DNA from: Bradyrhizobium sp. 4
GTDB lineage: Bacteria; Pseudomonadota; Alphaproteobacteria; Rhizobiales; Xanthobacteraceae
Direction: 5' to 3'
NCBI RefSeq assembly: GCF_023100905.1
Contig: NZ_CP064686.1
Span: forward strand, 4,092,001-4,156,000
Length of the DNA: 64,000 nucleotides
Part shown: in pieces, positions 33,825 to 41,209 of the stretch
Position numbering within the stretch: position 1 is the first letter of the stretch
Layout of the letters: every line of letters begins with the position of its first letter
Position numbers and translations under genes: made by a program
The notes under the pieces: generated by a model
Told to the model about the DNA's origin: nothing
What the model saw: only the letters and a program-made list of their open reading frames with translations
Databases searched by the model: none

Positions 33825-33852
33825 AAAAAGCCCGGCTCGCGCCGGGCTTTTT
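33825..33852. terminator. bidirectional intrinsic terminator
   Basis: A 12-bp perfect stem AAAAAGCCCGGC-TCGC-GCCGGGCTTTTT, ending the caspase-like gene (plus strand) and the brnA gene (minus strand). Confidence 0.9.
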
Positions 33853-33879
33853 CGTTGCGACTAGCCAAACCTTTGGCGC

Positions 33880-34122
33880 CTACTTCCCCGCGGCCTTTCG
33901 CAGCGCCTCGTTGATGCGATCCTGCCAGCCGGGGCCGCCGGCCTGGAAATGCTCCAGCACGTCCTGGTCAATGCGCAGCGTGACCTGCTCCTTGACCCCC
34001 GGCGCCACGTTCTGCTTTGGCGGCGCCGCGGCGACCTTCGCCGTCACCTTCTTGAACGCCGCCTCGGCCTCCGTCCTGGCGTCGCCCAACGTCCGCGGCC
34101 GCCTCGGTGGTTGATCCGCCAT
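33880..34122 (-). CDS. BrnA-family antitoxin-like protein (no adjacent toxin)
   Basis: An 80-residue protein. The C-terminal half ('VTLRIDQDVLEHFQAGGPGW', 'QDRINEALRKAAGK') is the BrnA signature: a ribbon strand followed by 'D..VL..F...G.GWQ.RIN..LR'. The N-terminus is disordered and Ala/Lys-rich. BrnA normally pairs with the BrnT RNase encoded just upstream, but here the upstream neighbour, three bases away, is cysK. The gene is therefore an orphan that may act as a regulator, bind a BrnT encoded elsewhere, or be a relic. Confidence 0.85.
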   Translation of the reverse strand: MADQPPRRPRTLGDARTEAEAAFKKVTAKVAAAPPKQNVAPGVKEQVTLRIDQDVLEHFQAGGPGWQDRINEALRKAAGK

Positions 34123-34125
34123 GTC

Positions 34126-35103
34126 CTAGATTCCCTCAAACAGAGCCGTCGAAAGATACCGCTCGGAGAAGGACGGCACTATAGCCAGGATGGTTTTTCC
34201 CGCAGCTTCCGGCCGCTTGCCGATCTCGATGGCCGCGGCGATCGCGGCGCCCGAGGAGATGCCGCCCGGAATGCCCTCGTGCCGCGCCAGCGCCCGCGAG
34301 GTCTCAATCGCCGTCGTGGAGTTGATCTTCACGATCTCGTCGATCACCGAGCGATCGAGGATGTCAGGGACGAAGCCCGCACCGATACCCTGGATCTTGT
34401 GCGGCGTATGCTGGCCGCCCGACAGCACCGGGCTCTCCTCCGGCTCGACCGCGACCACGCGCAGCGAGGGCTTGCGCGGCTTCAGCACCTGGCCGACGCC
34501 GGTGATGGTGCCGCCGGTGCCGACGCCGGCGACGAAGAAGTCGACGTTGCCGCCGGTGTCGTTCCAGATCTCCTCCGCGGTGGTGCGGCGGTGCACCTCG
34601 GGATTGGCGAGATTCTTGAACTGCTGCGGCATCACCGAATTCGGCGTCGTCTTCAACAGCTCTTCGGCCGTAGCGATGGCGCCCTTCATGCCTTGTGCGG
34701 CCGGTGTCAGCACCAGCTCCGCGCCGAGAAAGGCCAGCATCTTGCGTCGTTCGATCGACATCGACTCCGGCATGACAAGCTTGAGCCTATAGCCGCGCGA
34801 CGCGGCGACGAAGGCCAGCGCGATGCCGGTATTGCCGGAGGTCGGTTCGATCAGCACGGTGTCGGGCTTGACGATGCCGGCCTTCTCCATGGCGATGATC
34901 ATGGCCGCGCCGATGCGATCCTTCACGCTTGCGGCGGGATTGAAATATTCAAGCTTTGCCAAAATGGTCGCGTTCACGCCGTGCATGCCCGGCAGCCGGC
35001 GCAAGCGCACGATCGGCGTGTCGCCAAAAGCATCGACGATCGAGTCATAGATCCGGCCGCGGCCGGGTTGGTGCGCTGCACCCGTGGTGGACGATGCGTC
35101 CAT
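34126..35103 (-). CDS. cysK: Cysteine synthase A (O-acetylserine sulfhydrylase)
   Basis: A PLP enzyme that converts O-acetylserine and sulfide to cysteine. It has 325 residues. The PLP lysine is in 'FNPAASVKDRIGAAMI', the substrate loop is 'EPTSGNTGIALAF', the phosphate-binding loop 'GVGTGGTITGVGQVL' and the end region has 'ESPVLSGGQHTPHKIQGIGA'. The start at 35103 (MDASSTTGAAHQ) excludes an upstream extension with no family sequence. The brnA gene follows three bases after its stop and is probably in the same transcript. Confidence 0.95.
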   Translation of the reverse strand: MDASSTTGAAHQPGRGRIYDSIVDAFGDTPIVRLRRLPGMHGVNATILAKLEYFNPAASVKDRIGAAMIIAMEKAGIVKPDTVLIEPTSGNTGIALAFVAASRGYRLKLVMPESMSIERRKMLAFLGAELVLTPAAQGMKGAIATAEELLKTTPNSVMPQQFKNLANPEVHRRTTAEEIWNDTGGNVDFFVAGVGTGGTITGVGQVLKPRKPSLRVVAVEPEESPVLSGGQHTPHKIQGIGAGFVPDILDRSVIDEIVKINSTTAIETSRALARHEGIPGGISSGAAIAAAIEIGKRPEAAGKTILAIVPSFSERYLSTALFEGI

Positions 35104-35325
35104 GATGAACTCCCTGTGGCGACGATTGTGCTTCTGTTGCAGCTCTTGCGCAGTTAGAGACAGCCTGCGGCGACACGCAAGCGAGATTGCGGCACATGTT
35201 AAATACGCTGCATCGCAAAATCGCGTGAGCAATAATTATCAGAAAACCAACGCATTTGTGTTGCGACCTCGTCAACTGATTCTGCTTATGTTAGACTTAG
35301 GTCTCAAAGCTGGGAGGTCACCACG

Positions 35326-35544
35326 ATGTCAGCAGTCGCTGAAGTGTTGTCGACCGTCGCAACGAACCGCGCTCCGCGTTGCAGTGAGTTGCCGACCTGT
35401 CCCGTCTGCGCCGACTCCATGATCGCCGCCGAAGGTTCTGCGTATCTGTCGGAACACGTGATCAGCTATCTCTGGACCTGCGACAATTGCGGCTACGGCT
35501 TCGTGACCAAGCACTCCGTCAAGCAGCGTTTCCTCTGCAACTGA
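35326..35544 (+). CDS. small zinc-ribbon protein
   Basis: A 72-residue protein with two CxxC motifs ('LPTCPVCADSMIAAEGSAYL' and 'SYLWTCDNCGYGFVTKHSVK') forming a probable zinc ribbon. Similar short proteins with 'W.C..CG..F.T' are frequent in Bradyrhizobium. It is divergent from cysK and its stop adjoins that of convergent tgt. Function unknown. Confidence 0.7.
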   Translation: MSAVAEVLSTVATNRAPRCSELPTCPVCADSMIAAEGSAYLSEHVISYLWTCDNCGYGFVTKHSVKQRFLCN

Positions 35545-35545
35545 C

Positions 35546-36694
35546 CTAGCGCGGGGCGATGTCGCCCCTCGCCCAGTTCTCGCGCGTACGCCGATAGAAC
35601 TCTTCGAACATGCCCTGTGCGACCGCGTCCCTGATGCCCTGCATCAGAAACTGGTAGTAAGCGATATTGATCTCGGACAGCAGCATCGCACCCAGCGTCT
35701 CGCCCGCCTTGACGAGATGATGCAAATAGGCGCGCGCGTAGGTGCGCGCCGACGGCCAGGTACTCTCTTCGTCGAGCGGCCGGGGATCGTCGGCGTGGCG
35801 CGCGTTGCGCAAATTCACCTGGCCGAAGCGTGTGAAGGCTACGCCATGCCGGCCATTGCGCGTCGGCATCACGCAGTCGAACATGTCGATGCCGCGCTTG
35901 ACAGCCTCGAGGATGTCGTCGGGCGTGCCGACGCCCATCAGATAGCGCGGCCGCTCTCTCGGCAGCAGCGGCGCTGTCTCGTCGATCATCGCGAGCATCA
36001 CGGCTTGCGGCTCACCGACGGCAAGGCCGCCAATCGCATAACCATGGAAACCGATCTCGACGAGGCCTTGCGCGCTGGCATGGCGAAGCTGGGGTATGTC
36101 GCCGCCCTGCACGATGCCAAACAGCATGTAGCCGTCGGGCGCGCTCTCGAAGGCGCGCTTGCTTCGCTCGGCCCAGCGCAGCGACAATTGCATTGCGCGG
36201 TCGATGTCGGCGCGCTCGGCGGGCAGCCGCACGCATTCGTCCATCTGCATCGCGATATCGGAGCCTAGCAAACGCTGCACCTCGATCGAGCGCTCCGGCG
36301 ACAGCTCGACCTTGGCACCGTCGATATGCGAACGGAACGTCACGGCGTGCTCGCTGACCTTGCGCAAATCCGCCAGCGACATCACCTGGAAGCCGCCGGA
36401 ATCCGTCAGCATCGGCCCGTTCCAGCCGGTGAATGTCTGCAAGCCGCCAAGTGCTGCGATCCGCTCGGCGCCGGGGCGCAGCATCAGATGATAGGTATTG
36501 CCGAGCACGATGTCGGCACCGGCCTCACGCACCTCGCGCCAGTGCATCCCCTTCATCGCGCCGGCGGTACCGACCGGCATGAAGGCGGGCGTGCGCACCA
36601 CGCCGTGCGGGGTGGTCAGGCGCCCCGTGCGCGCGGCGCCATCCATGGCGAGCAGTTCGAAATGATTGGGCAGACCGGTGTCAGGACGATTCAT
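35546..36694 (-). CDS. tgt: tRNA-guanine transglycosylase, zinc ligands absent
   Basis: A 382-residue Tgt that would exchange guanine-34 for the queuine precursor preQ1 in GUN tRNAs. The catalytic region is intact: 'MLTDSGGFQVMSLADL' (general-acid Asp) and 'RGIDMFDCVMPTRNGRHG' (nucleophile Asp). However, the C-terminal zinc site reads 'PLDEESTWPSARTYARAYLH' where CxCxxC is expected, and 'SEINIAYYQ' where the fourth ligand His is expected, so all four zinc ligands are replaced. The queA gene for the next queuosine step lies at 41210. The Met at 36694 starts the conserved N-terminus; the longer frame to 36817 is not supported. Confidence 0.93.
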   Translation of the reverse strand: MNRPDTGLPNHFELLAMDGAARTGRLTTPHGVVRTPAFMPVGTAGAMKGMHWREVREAGADIVLGNTYHLMLRPGAERIAALGGLQTFTGWNGPMLTDSGGFQVMSLADLRKVSEHAVTFRSHIDGAKVELSPERSIEVQRLLGSDIAMQMDECVRLPAERADIDRAMQLSLRWAERSKRAFESAPDGYMLFGIVQGGDIPQLRHASAQGLVEIGFHGYAIGGLAVGEPQAVMLAMIDETAPLLPRERPRYLMGVGTPDDILEAVKRGIDMFDCVMPTRNGRHGVAFTRFGQVNLRNARHADDPRPLDEESTWPSARTYARAYLHHLVKAGETLGAMLLSEINIAYYQFLMQGIRDAVAQGMFEEFYRRTRENWARGDIAPR

Positions 36695-36829
36695 GACGGT
36701 GCTTATTGCGTGTCGGAGCGGGCCGATCAACCCGCCCAGGCGCTGCATCGGCCGGCTTATGCATCGGATTGGGACAGGGCCACCAATATTTGGAACACGG
36801 AAATTTGCGCCTGCCACGCTTGTTGAACA

Positions 36830-36848
36830 AAACGATACAGTGTAGTTT
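36830..36848. promoter_or_regulatory. TetR-type palindromic operator, upstream of patatin gene
   Basis: AAACGATACAGTGTAGTTT: the left arm AAACGATAC is identical to that of the site at 39048, and the right arm GTGTAGTTT differs from GTATGGTTT at two positions. It lies 75 bases before the patatin gene, close after TTGAAC (36823-36828), a possible -35 element. Regulation by the TetR protein at 38241 is inference. Confidence 0.55.
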
Positions 36849-36922
36849 TATCCCCGGGGCTGGATGAGCTGCCGCGGCGATGTTGCCGGCGGCGGTAGAT
36901 GCGTGATCGCCAGCCACCGACA

Positions 36923-38107
36923 ATGCCCTTCCCTTTAAATTCGACTGACACGTCCGGCAGTTCGCATGGCTGGGCAAGGCAGACCTGCGCCCGCCTGTTC
37001 GGATGGCTGGTCCTGACGTGTAGCCTGGCGCTCGGCGCCTGCACCTCCCTGCCCCGCACGCCCTATACGGCCGCTGAAGCCAGCACATCGCGCGTGCTCG
37101 ATATCGACGGCCTGCGGCGCTACGCCGACGAACCCATCACGAGATTCAGCTTCGAGAAGGACACCAGCACCGCGACCAAGTCCTACCTGGCGCTGTCAGG
37201 CGGCGGCGCCGATGGTGCCTACGGCGTCGGCGTGCTCAACGGCTGGACCGCGGCCAGAACCCGTCCCACCTTCTCGGTCGTCTCGGGCGTGAGCACCGGC
37301 GGCCTGATTGCACCCTTTGCGTTTCTCGGCTCGCGATATGACGACACGCTGAAGGAGGTCTACACCAGCGGCGTCGCGGAGAGCCTGTTGAGCGATCCCA
37401 GCATCATGCGCGTGCTGTTCGGATCCGGCCTGTTCGGCAACACGCGGCTGCGCGAGCTCGTCGCCCGTTATGTCGGGCCCGAGATCATGGCGCAGGTCGC
37501 GCGTGAAAACGCCAAAGGGCGCAAGTTGCTGGTGGTGACGACAGATCTCGACACCCAGCGCACCGCGATCTGGGACATGGGCAAGATCGCCACGATCGGC
37601 ACGCCCGAGGCGCTCAAGCTGTTTCGCGACGTGATGGCGGCCTCCGCCAGCATCCCGCTGGTGTTTCCGCCGATCATGATCGACGCCGAAGGCGAGGGCC
37701 GCAGGTTTCAGGAGATGCATGTCGACGGCGGCGTAACGGCCCCGGTGCTGACGCTGCCGGAAGCCCTGCTTTTCCAGGGCAGTCGCCTGCCCGGCCCTGC
37801 GAAGCTGGACATCTACATCCTCGTCAACAAGAAGATCGAACGCAATTTCGAGCTCGTCTCCAACAGCACCATCGACGTCGCCTCACGCAGCCTGTCGTCG
37901 ATCACCCAGTCGCAAACCCGCTCGATCATCTTCTCGACCTATGATTTTGCCAGGCGCAACCGCCTGGGCTTCCATCTCTCCTACATCGCGCGCGATTATC
38001 CGGCGGCCCCCTCGGAAGGGTTCGACACCGCCTATATGCGGGCGCTGTATCAGTATGGATATGAGAAGGCGGCTTCGGGCCAGGCCTGGACTTCGACGCT
38101 TCCGTGA
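36923..38107 (+). CDS. patatin-like phospholipase lipoprotein
   Basis: A 394-residue protein. A lipoprotein signal with lipobox 'LALGAC' (Cys at about 40) predicts outer- or inner-membrane anchoring. The patatin domain follows: oxyanion loop 'YLALSGGGADGAYGVGVLNG', nucleophile elbow 'SVVSGVSTGGLIAPF' (GxSxG) and catalytic Asp in 'EMHVDGGVTAPVLTL' (DGG). It probably hydrolyses phospholipid acyl ester bonds in the envelope. Upstream is a palindromic operator; downstream is a TetR regulator gene on the same strand. The start at 36923 gives a suitable n-region. Confidence 0.9.
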   Translation: MPFPLNSTDTSGSSHGWARQTCARLFGWLVLTCSLALGACTSLPRTPYTAAEASTSRVLDIDGLRRYADEPITRFSFEKDTSTATKSYLALSGGGADGAYGVGVLNGWTAARTRPTFSVVSGVSTGGLIAPFAFLGSRYDDTLKEVYTSGVAESLLSDPSIMRVLFGSGLFGNTRLRELVARYVGPEIMAQVARENAKGRKLLVVTTDLDTQRTAIWDMGKIATIGTPEALKLFRDVMAASASIPLVFPPIMIDAEGEGRRFQEMHVDGGVTAPVLTLPEALLFQGSRLPGPAKLDIYILVNKKIERNFELVSNSTIDVASRSLSSITQSQTRSIIFSTYDFARRNRLGFHLSYIARDYPAAPSEGFDTAYMRALYQYGYEKAASGQAWTSTLP

Positions 38108-38240
38108 GCGCTCGCTGAGGAACGGGGCCGTGCCGAGACGGTTGACGATGCGGGCCATTCGGCCAGATTGGCCATGACGCACCCGTTGCTGCGCGTTATA
38201 GAGCATCACTGATGTCACGACTGCGCAGGAATCATTGGGC

Positions 38241-38987
38241 ATGGGATTGACTGCGAGCAGGACCAGACCGGCAGCTCAGCGGCGCGAGGTGCCGAAATCG
38301 CGCGGCGGCCGGCCGACGAAAAGCGCCGCGATCGAGCGCGATCAGCGGCTGATCGAGGTCGCCACCCGCCTGTTCCTGGATCGCGGCTTTGACGCCACCT
38401 CGCTCGATGCGGTCGCGGAAGCCGCGCGAGTGAGCAAGCCCACCGTCTATGCCCGTTACGGCGACAAGCGCGGCCTGTTCGCCGCCGTGCTGCGGCGTGA
38501 GATCGCGCGATGGCTTGCACCGCTGTCCGCGGCCGCCGAGACGAAGCTCAGCAGCGCCTCGGACATCTCGGTCGAGCAGCGGCTGGTCGAGATCGGGCGC
38601 GAGATGCTGACATTCACCTGCGGTCCCGATGCCGTCGCCTTCAGCCGCATGATGACGTCGCAGGCCATCAACTTCCCCGACATCGCCAAGCTCGGCAAGG
38701 AGGAAGGCTGGCTCAAGGCCGTCGCCACCACGGCGCGCTTCTTCGATCATCTGGTGGCGCAAGGCGCGCTCGATGTCGACGACACCACCATCGCGGCGGA
38801 AGTGTTTCTCGACGTCGTCGTCGGTCACAACCATCGCCTGGCGACGTTTGGAACGCCGCCGGAGATGAAGGTCGCGGAAAAGCGCATGCGCGCTGCGATC
38901 AAGCTGTTCCTGGCAGGCGCGCTGGGATCTGCGGACGACAGCCAGAGTGCAGCCAAGACCACGCAGCGGCGGCGCCCCTCGCGCTGA
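38241..38987 (+). CDS. TetR/AcrR family transcriptional regulator
   Basis: A 248-residue regulator. The N-terminus 'SRGGRPTKSAAIERDQRLIE' leads to the helix-turn-helix ('VATRLFLDRGFDATSLDAVA', 'EAARVSKPTVYARYGDKRGL'), the TetR signature. The C-terminal ligand domain contains a TetR_C-type stretch ('REMLTFTCGPDAVAFSRMMT'). It follows the patatin gene by 133 bases and precedes a palindromic operator and the PepSY gene, so local autoregulation is likely. A TTG two codons upstream is a possible alternative start. Confidence 0.92.
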   Translation: MGLTASRTRPAAQRREVPKSRGGRPTKSAAIERDQRLIEVATRLFLDRGFDATSLDAVAEAARVSKPTVYARYGDKRGLFAAVLRREIARWLAPLSAAAETKLSSASDISVEQRLVEIGREMLTFTCGPDAVAFSRMMTSQAINFPDIAKLGKEEGWLKAVATTARFFDHLVAQGALDVDDTTIAAEVFLDVVVGHNHRLATFGTPPEMKVAEKRMRAAIKLFLAGALGSADDSQSAAKTTQRRRPSR

Positions 38988-39035
38988 CAATTCCGTGAGG
39001 TTGCGATCTTTCCTAGGGATCCCGAGGCCGTGCCG

Positions 39036-39066
39036 TTGACCAAAACAAAACGATACGGTATGGTTT
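39036..39066 (+). promoter_or_regulatory. promoter overlapped by TetR-type palindrome, upstream of PepSY gene
   Basis: TTGACC (39036-39041) is separated by 17 bases from TATGGT (39059-39064), a good sigma-70 promoter. The 19-bp imperfect palindrome AAACGATACGGTATGGTTT (39048-39066) covers the spacer and the -10 element, as in repression by a TetR-family protein. It is 170 bases before the PepSY gene and just after the TetR gene. Confidence 0.6.
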
Positions 39067-39235
39067 AATTATAGGGCGATGCGGATCGCTTTTTCACCAG
39101 CCCCAAAGAGGTCCGCACCGCCTCGATCGCCGCGGCGGACAGCCCGTCACGACGCTCAGCGGCCGACCGATGCCCAAGGTCGGCCGCAAATTCTTTACGA
39201 TCATCCGGCACACTCGCTGGCCGAGGGGTTCGAGC

Positions 39236-39838
39236 ATGACGACGGCCAAACGACGGATCGCGGGATTGCTCGCACTCGCCCTATCCGCACTCCTCCTCGC
39301 CGCGCCGGCGCGGGCGATCGTGAGCTCGGGTACGCCGACCACGCTTCACAGCGACACAGATGGTGACGCCGAGGCTGATCGCCAAGCGGTCAGTCGCGAG
39401 ATCGAGCGCTTCCGCAGCTCGTCGATCTCGATCAACCAGGCCATGGCGATTGCGGAAGCCCGCCACGCCGGTGCCACCACGGCGGATGTGAGTTTCGACG
39501 GAGCCTCCGGCGTGCCGGTCTACCGGGTGAAGACCCTGCACAATGACCGGATCTGGCGCCACACCATCAATGCCGCGACCGGCGAGCTCGTCGGCGGGGA
39601 AGCCGCCCTCCCTCTGGCCGAGCTCGACCTCGACGATCGCAGCAACCTCGCAGCGCTCGGTGCCATCAAGCACCGACTTGCGGATGCCGTGCACGTCGCC
39701 GAACGCGCGGCCTCCGGCAAAGCGATCAGCGGCGGGCTGGTGCGCGAAAGCGGCCGGCTGAATTTCGCGATCGTCGTCATCAGTGGCGACAACCTCAAGG
39801 AGGTCATCCTCGAACCGCCGGGCGCCCGGACCAAATAG
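39236..39838 (+). CDS. secreted PepSY-domain protein
   Basis: A 200-residue protein with a signal peptide ('RIAGLLALALSALLLAAPAR', cleavage after ARA). Two PepSY-like modules follow (about 60-125 and 125-195): 'SINQAMAIAEARHAGATTAD', 'PVYRVKTLHNDRIWRHTINA' ending 'GELVGGEAALPLAELD', then 'ALGAIKHRLADAVHVAERAA' and 'NFAIVVISGDNLKEVILEPP'. PepSY domains are thought to inhibit proteases or bind signals outside the cell. Its promoter carries a TetR-type palindrome. Confidence 0.8.
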   Translation: MTTAKRRIAGLLALALSALLLAAPARAIVSSGTPTTLHSDTDGDAEADRQAVSREIERFRSSSISINQAMAIAEARHAGATTADVSFDGASGVPVYRVKTLHNDRIWRHTINAATGELVGGEAALPLAELDLDDRSNLAALGAIKHRLADAVHVAERAASGKAISGGLVRESGRLNFAIVVISGDNLKEVILEPPGARTK

Positions 39839-39903
39839 CGGTAGCCCCAATCCCGCCGAAAAGCCATTGACGGGCGCAAGACTCTCCCGCATAAGCTCCC
39901 GCC

Positions 39904-39975
39904 ATGTTCACGACCACCAAACGCGCGACTAAAACCACCACGGCCTTCGGGGCCCGGGGAGGTGTGCGCGTGTAG
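39904..39975 (+). CDS. Thr/Lys-rich leader peptide of asd
   Basis: A 23-codon frame, MFTTTKRATKTTT followed by AFGARGGVRV. It contains seven Thr codons and two Lys codons in its first thirteen positions, so its translation would be sensitive to charged tRNA-Thr (and tRNA-Lys). It is followed by a palindrome at 39973-39985 (TAGTCG-T-CGACTA), an intrinsic terminator at 40005 and asd. A CGGGGC run in its 3' half can pair with the GCCCCG of the terminator's 5' arm, a plausible antiterminator. It is too short for usual gene callers. Confidence 0.7.
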   Translation: MFTTTKRATKTTTAFGARGGVRV

Positions 39976-40004
39976 TCGTCGACTAGAACGCAATCACTCT
40001 ACCG

Positions 40005-40037
40005 AAGCCCCGCCCTCGTTGGTCCGGGGCTTTTTTG
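40005..40037 (+). terminator. attenuator terminator ahead of asd
   Basis: A stem AAGCCCCG/CGGGGCTT (40005-40012 and 40025-40032) with a 12-base loop runs into TTTTTTG. It lies between the Thr-rich leader frame and the asd start at 40070, on the same strand, and so is positioned to block transcription into asd. Confidence 0.8.
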
Positions 40038-40069
40038 TTGTCTGAATTCTCAAATCAATGGAGGACACC

Positions 40070-41095
40070 GTGAGTAACGATCCCGTCGTCGCGATTGTCG
40101 GCGTCACCGGTGCGGTGGGCGCCGAATTCATCGCCACCATGGACAAGCGCGGCTTTGGCGTCGGCAAGCTCAAGGCGTTGGCCAGCGCCCGCTCGGCCGG
40201 CAAGACGGTGTCGTTCCGTGGACAGAACGTGGTCATTGAGGAGCTGACCGAACGCGCTTTCGAAGGCGTCGACATCGCCCTGTTCTCCGCCGGCGGCAGC
40301 ATTTCGAAGAAGTTCGCGCCGATCGCGGTCAAGGCCGGAGCCGTCGTCGTCGACAACTCCTCCGCCTTCCGCATGGACCCGAACGTGCCGCTGGTGATCC
40401 CCGAGATCAACCCGAACCGCATCCGCGACCACAAGGGTATCATCGCCAACCCGAACTGCGCCGCCATCACGGCGCTGGTGCCGCTGTGGCCGATCCACCA
40501 GAGCAACCGCATCAAGCGCGTGATCATCTCGACCTACCAGGCGGCCTCCGGCGCCGGCGCTGCCGCGATGGACGAGCTGGTCGAGTCCACCCGCGCCAAC
40601 CTCAACGGGCAGGTTTATACGCCGAAGGTGATGCCGCATCCCTACGCGTTCAACCTCTTCAACCACAACACGGCGATCGACCCTGACACCGGCTACAACG
40701 ACGAAGAGACCAAGGTCATCAACGAAACCCGCAAGATCTTCGAGGACGACAAGATCGCGATCGGCGTCACCTGCGTGCGCGTGCCGGTGCTGCGGGCTCA
40801 TTGCGAGGCCATCACCTTCGAATGCGAGAAGCCAATCAGCGAGGATCAGGTCCGCGCCATCATGGCGCGAGCGCCCGGCGTCAGGATCGTCGACGACCGC
40901 GCCAAGAACTACTTTCCGATGCCGATCGACGCCTCGGGCCAGGACGACGTCCTGGTCGGCCGCATCCGCAAGGATCTCAGCGACCCCTCCGGGCATTCGA
41001 TCTCGATGTTCGTGGCGGCGGACCAGCTGCTCAAGGGCGCGGCGCTCAACGCGGTGCAGATCGCGGAGCTGTTGCCACAGCGGGTGATGGCGTAA
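40070..41095 (+). CDS. asd: Aspartate-semialdehyde dehydrogenase
   Basis: This enzyme reduces aspartyl phosphate to aspartate semialdehyde, the branch point to lysine/DAP, methionine, threonine and isoleucine. It has 341 residues: the NADP site 'VAIVGVTGAVGAEFIATMD', 'VDNSSAFRMDPNVPLVIPEI', the active-site Cys in 'IIANPNCAAITALVPLWPIH', and 'VRVPVLRAHCEAITFE' with the His of the substrate site. I prefer the GTG at 40070 (MSNDPVVAIVG), five bases after GGAGG at 40060-40064; the ATG at 40058 overlaps that ribosome site. It follows a leader peptide and terminator that look like an attenuator. Confidence 0.97.
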   Translation: MSNDPVVAIVGVTGAVGAEFIATMDKRGFGVGKLKALASARSAGKTVSFRGQNVVIEELTERAFEGVDIALFSAGGSISKKFAPIAVKAGAVVVDNSSAFRMDPNVPLVIPEINPNRIRDHKGIIANPNCAAITALVPLWPIHQSNRIKRVIISTYQAASGAGAAAMDELVESTRANLNGQVYTPKVMPHPYAFNLFNHNTAIDPDTGYNDEETKVINETRKIFEDDKIAIGVTCVRVPVLRAHCEAITFECEKPISEDQVRAIMARAPGVRIVDDRAKNYFPMPIDASGQDDVLVGRIRKDLSDPSGHSISMFVAADQLLKGAALNAVQIAELLPQRVMA

Positions 41096-41106
41096 CGGAC
41101 GGTGCC

Positions 41107-41199
41107 GTAGGGTGGGCAAAGGCGCGCAAGCGCCGTGCCCACCATTTCCCTCGCGCATCCACGAAAGATGGTGGGCACGCTTCGCTCTGCCCACCCTAC
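41107..41199. repeat. intergenic palindromic repeat (GTAGGGTGGGCA type)
   Basis: Outer arms GTAGGGTGGGCAAAG and CTCTGCCCACCCTAC enclose inner arms CGTGCCCACCAT and ATGGTGGGCACG. It lies between convergent asd and queA. This looks like a dispersed palindromic repeat of the kind common between genes in Bradyrhizobium; it could serve as a terminator. Confidence 0.75.
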
Positions 41200-41209
41200 T
41201 CCGCCAAAA

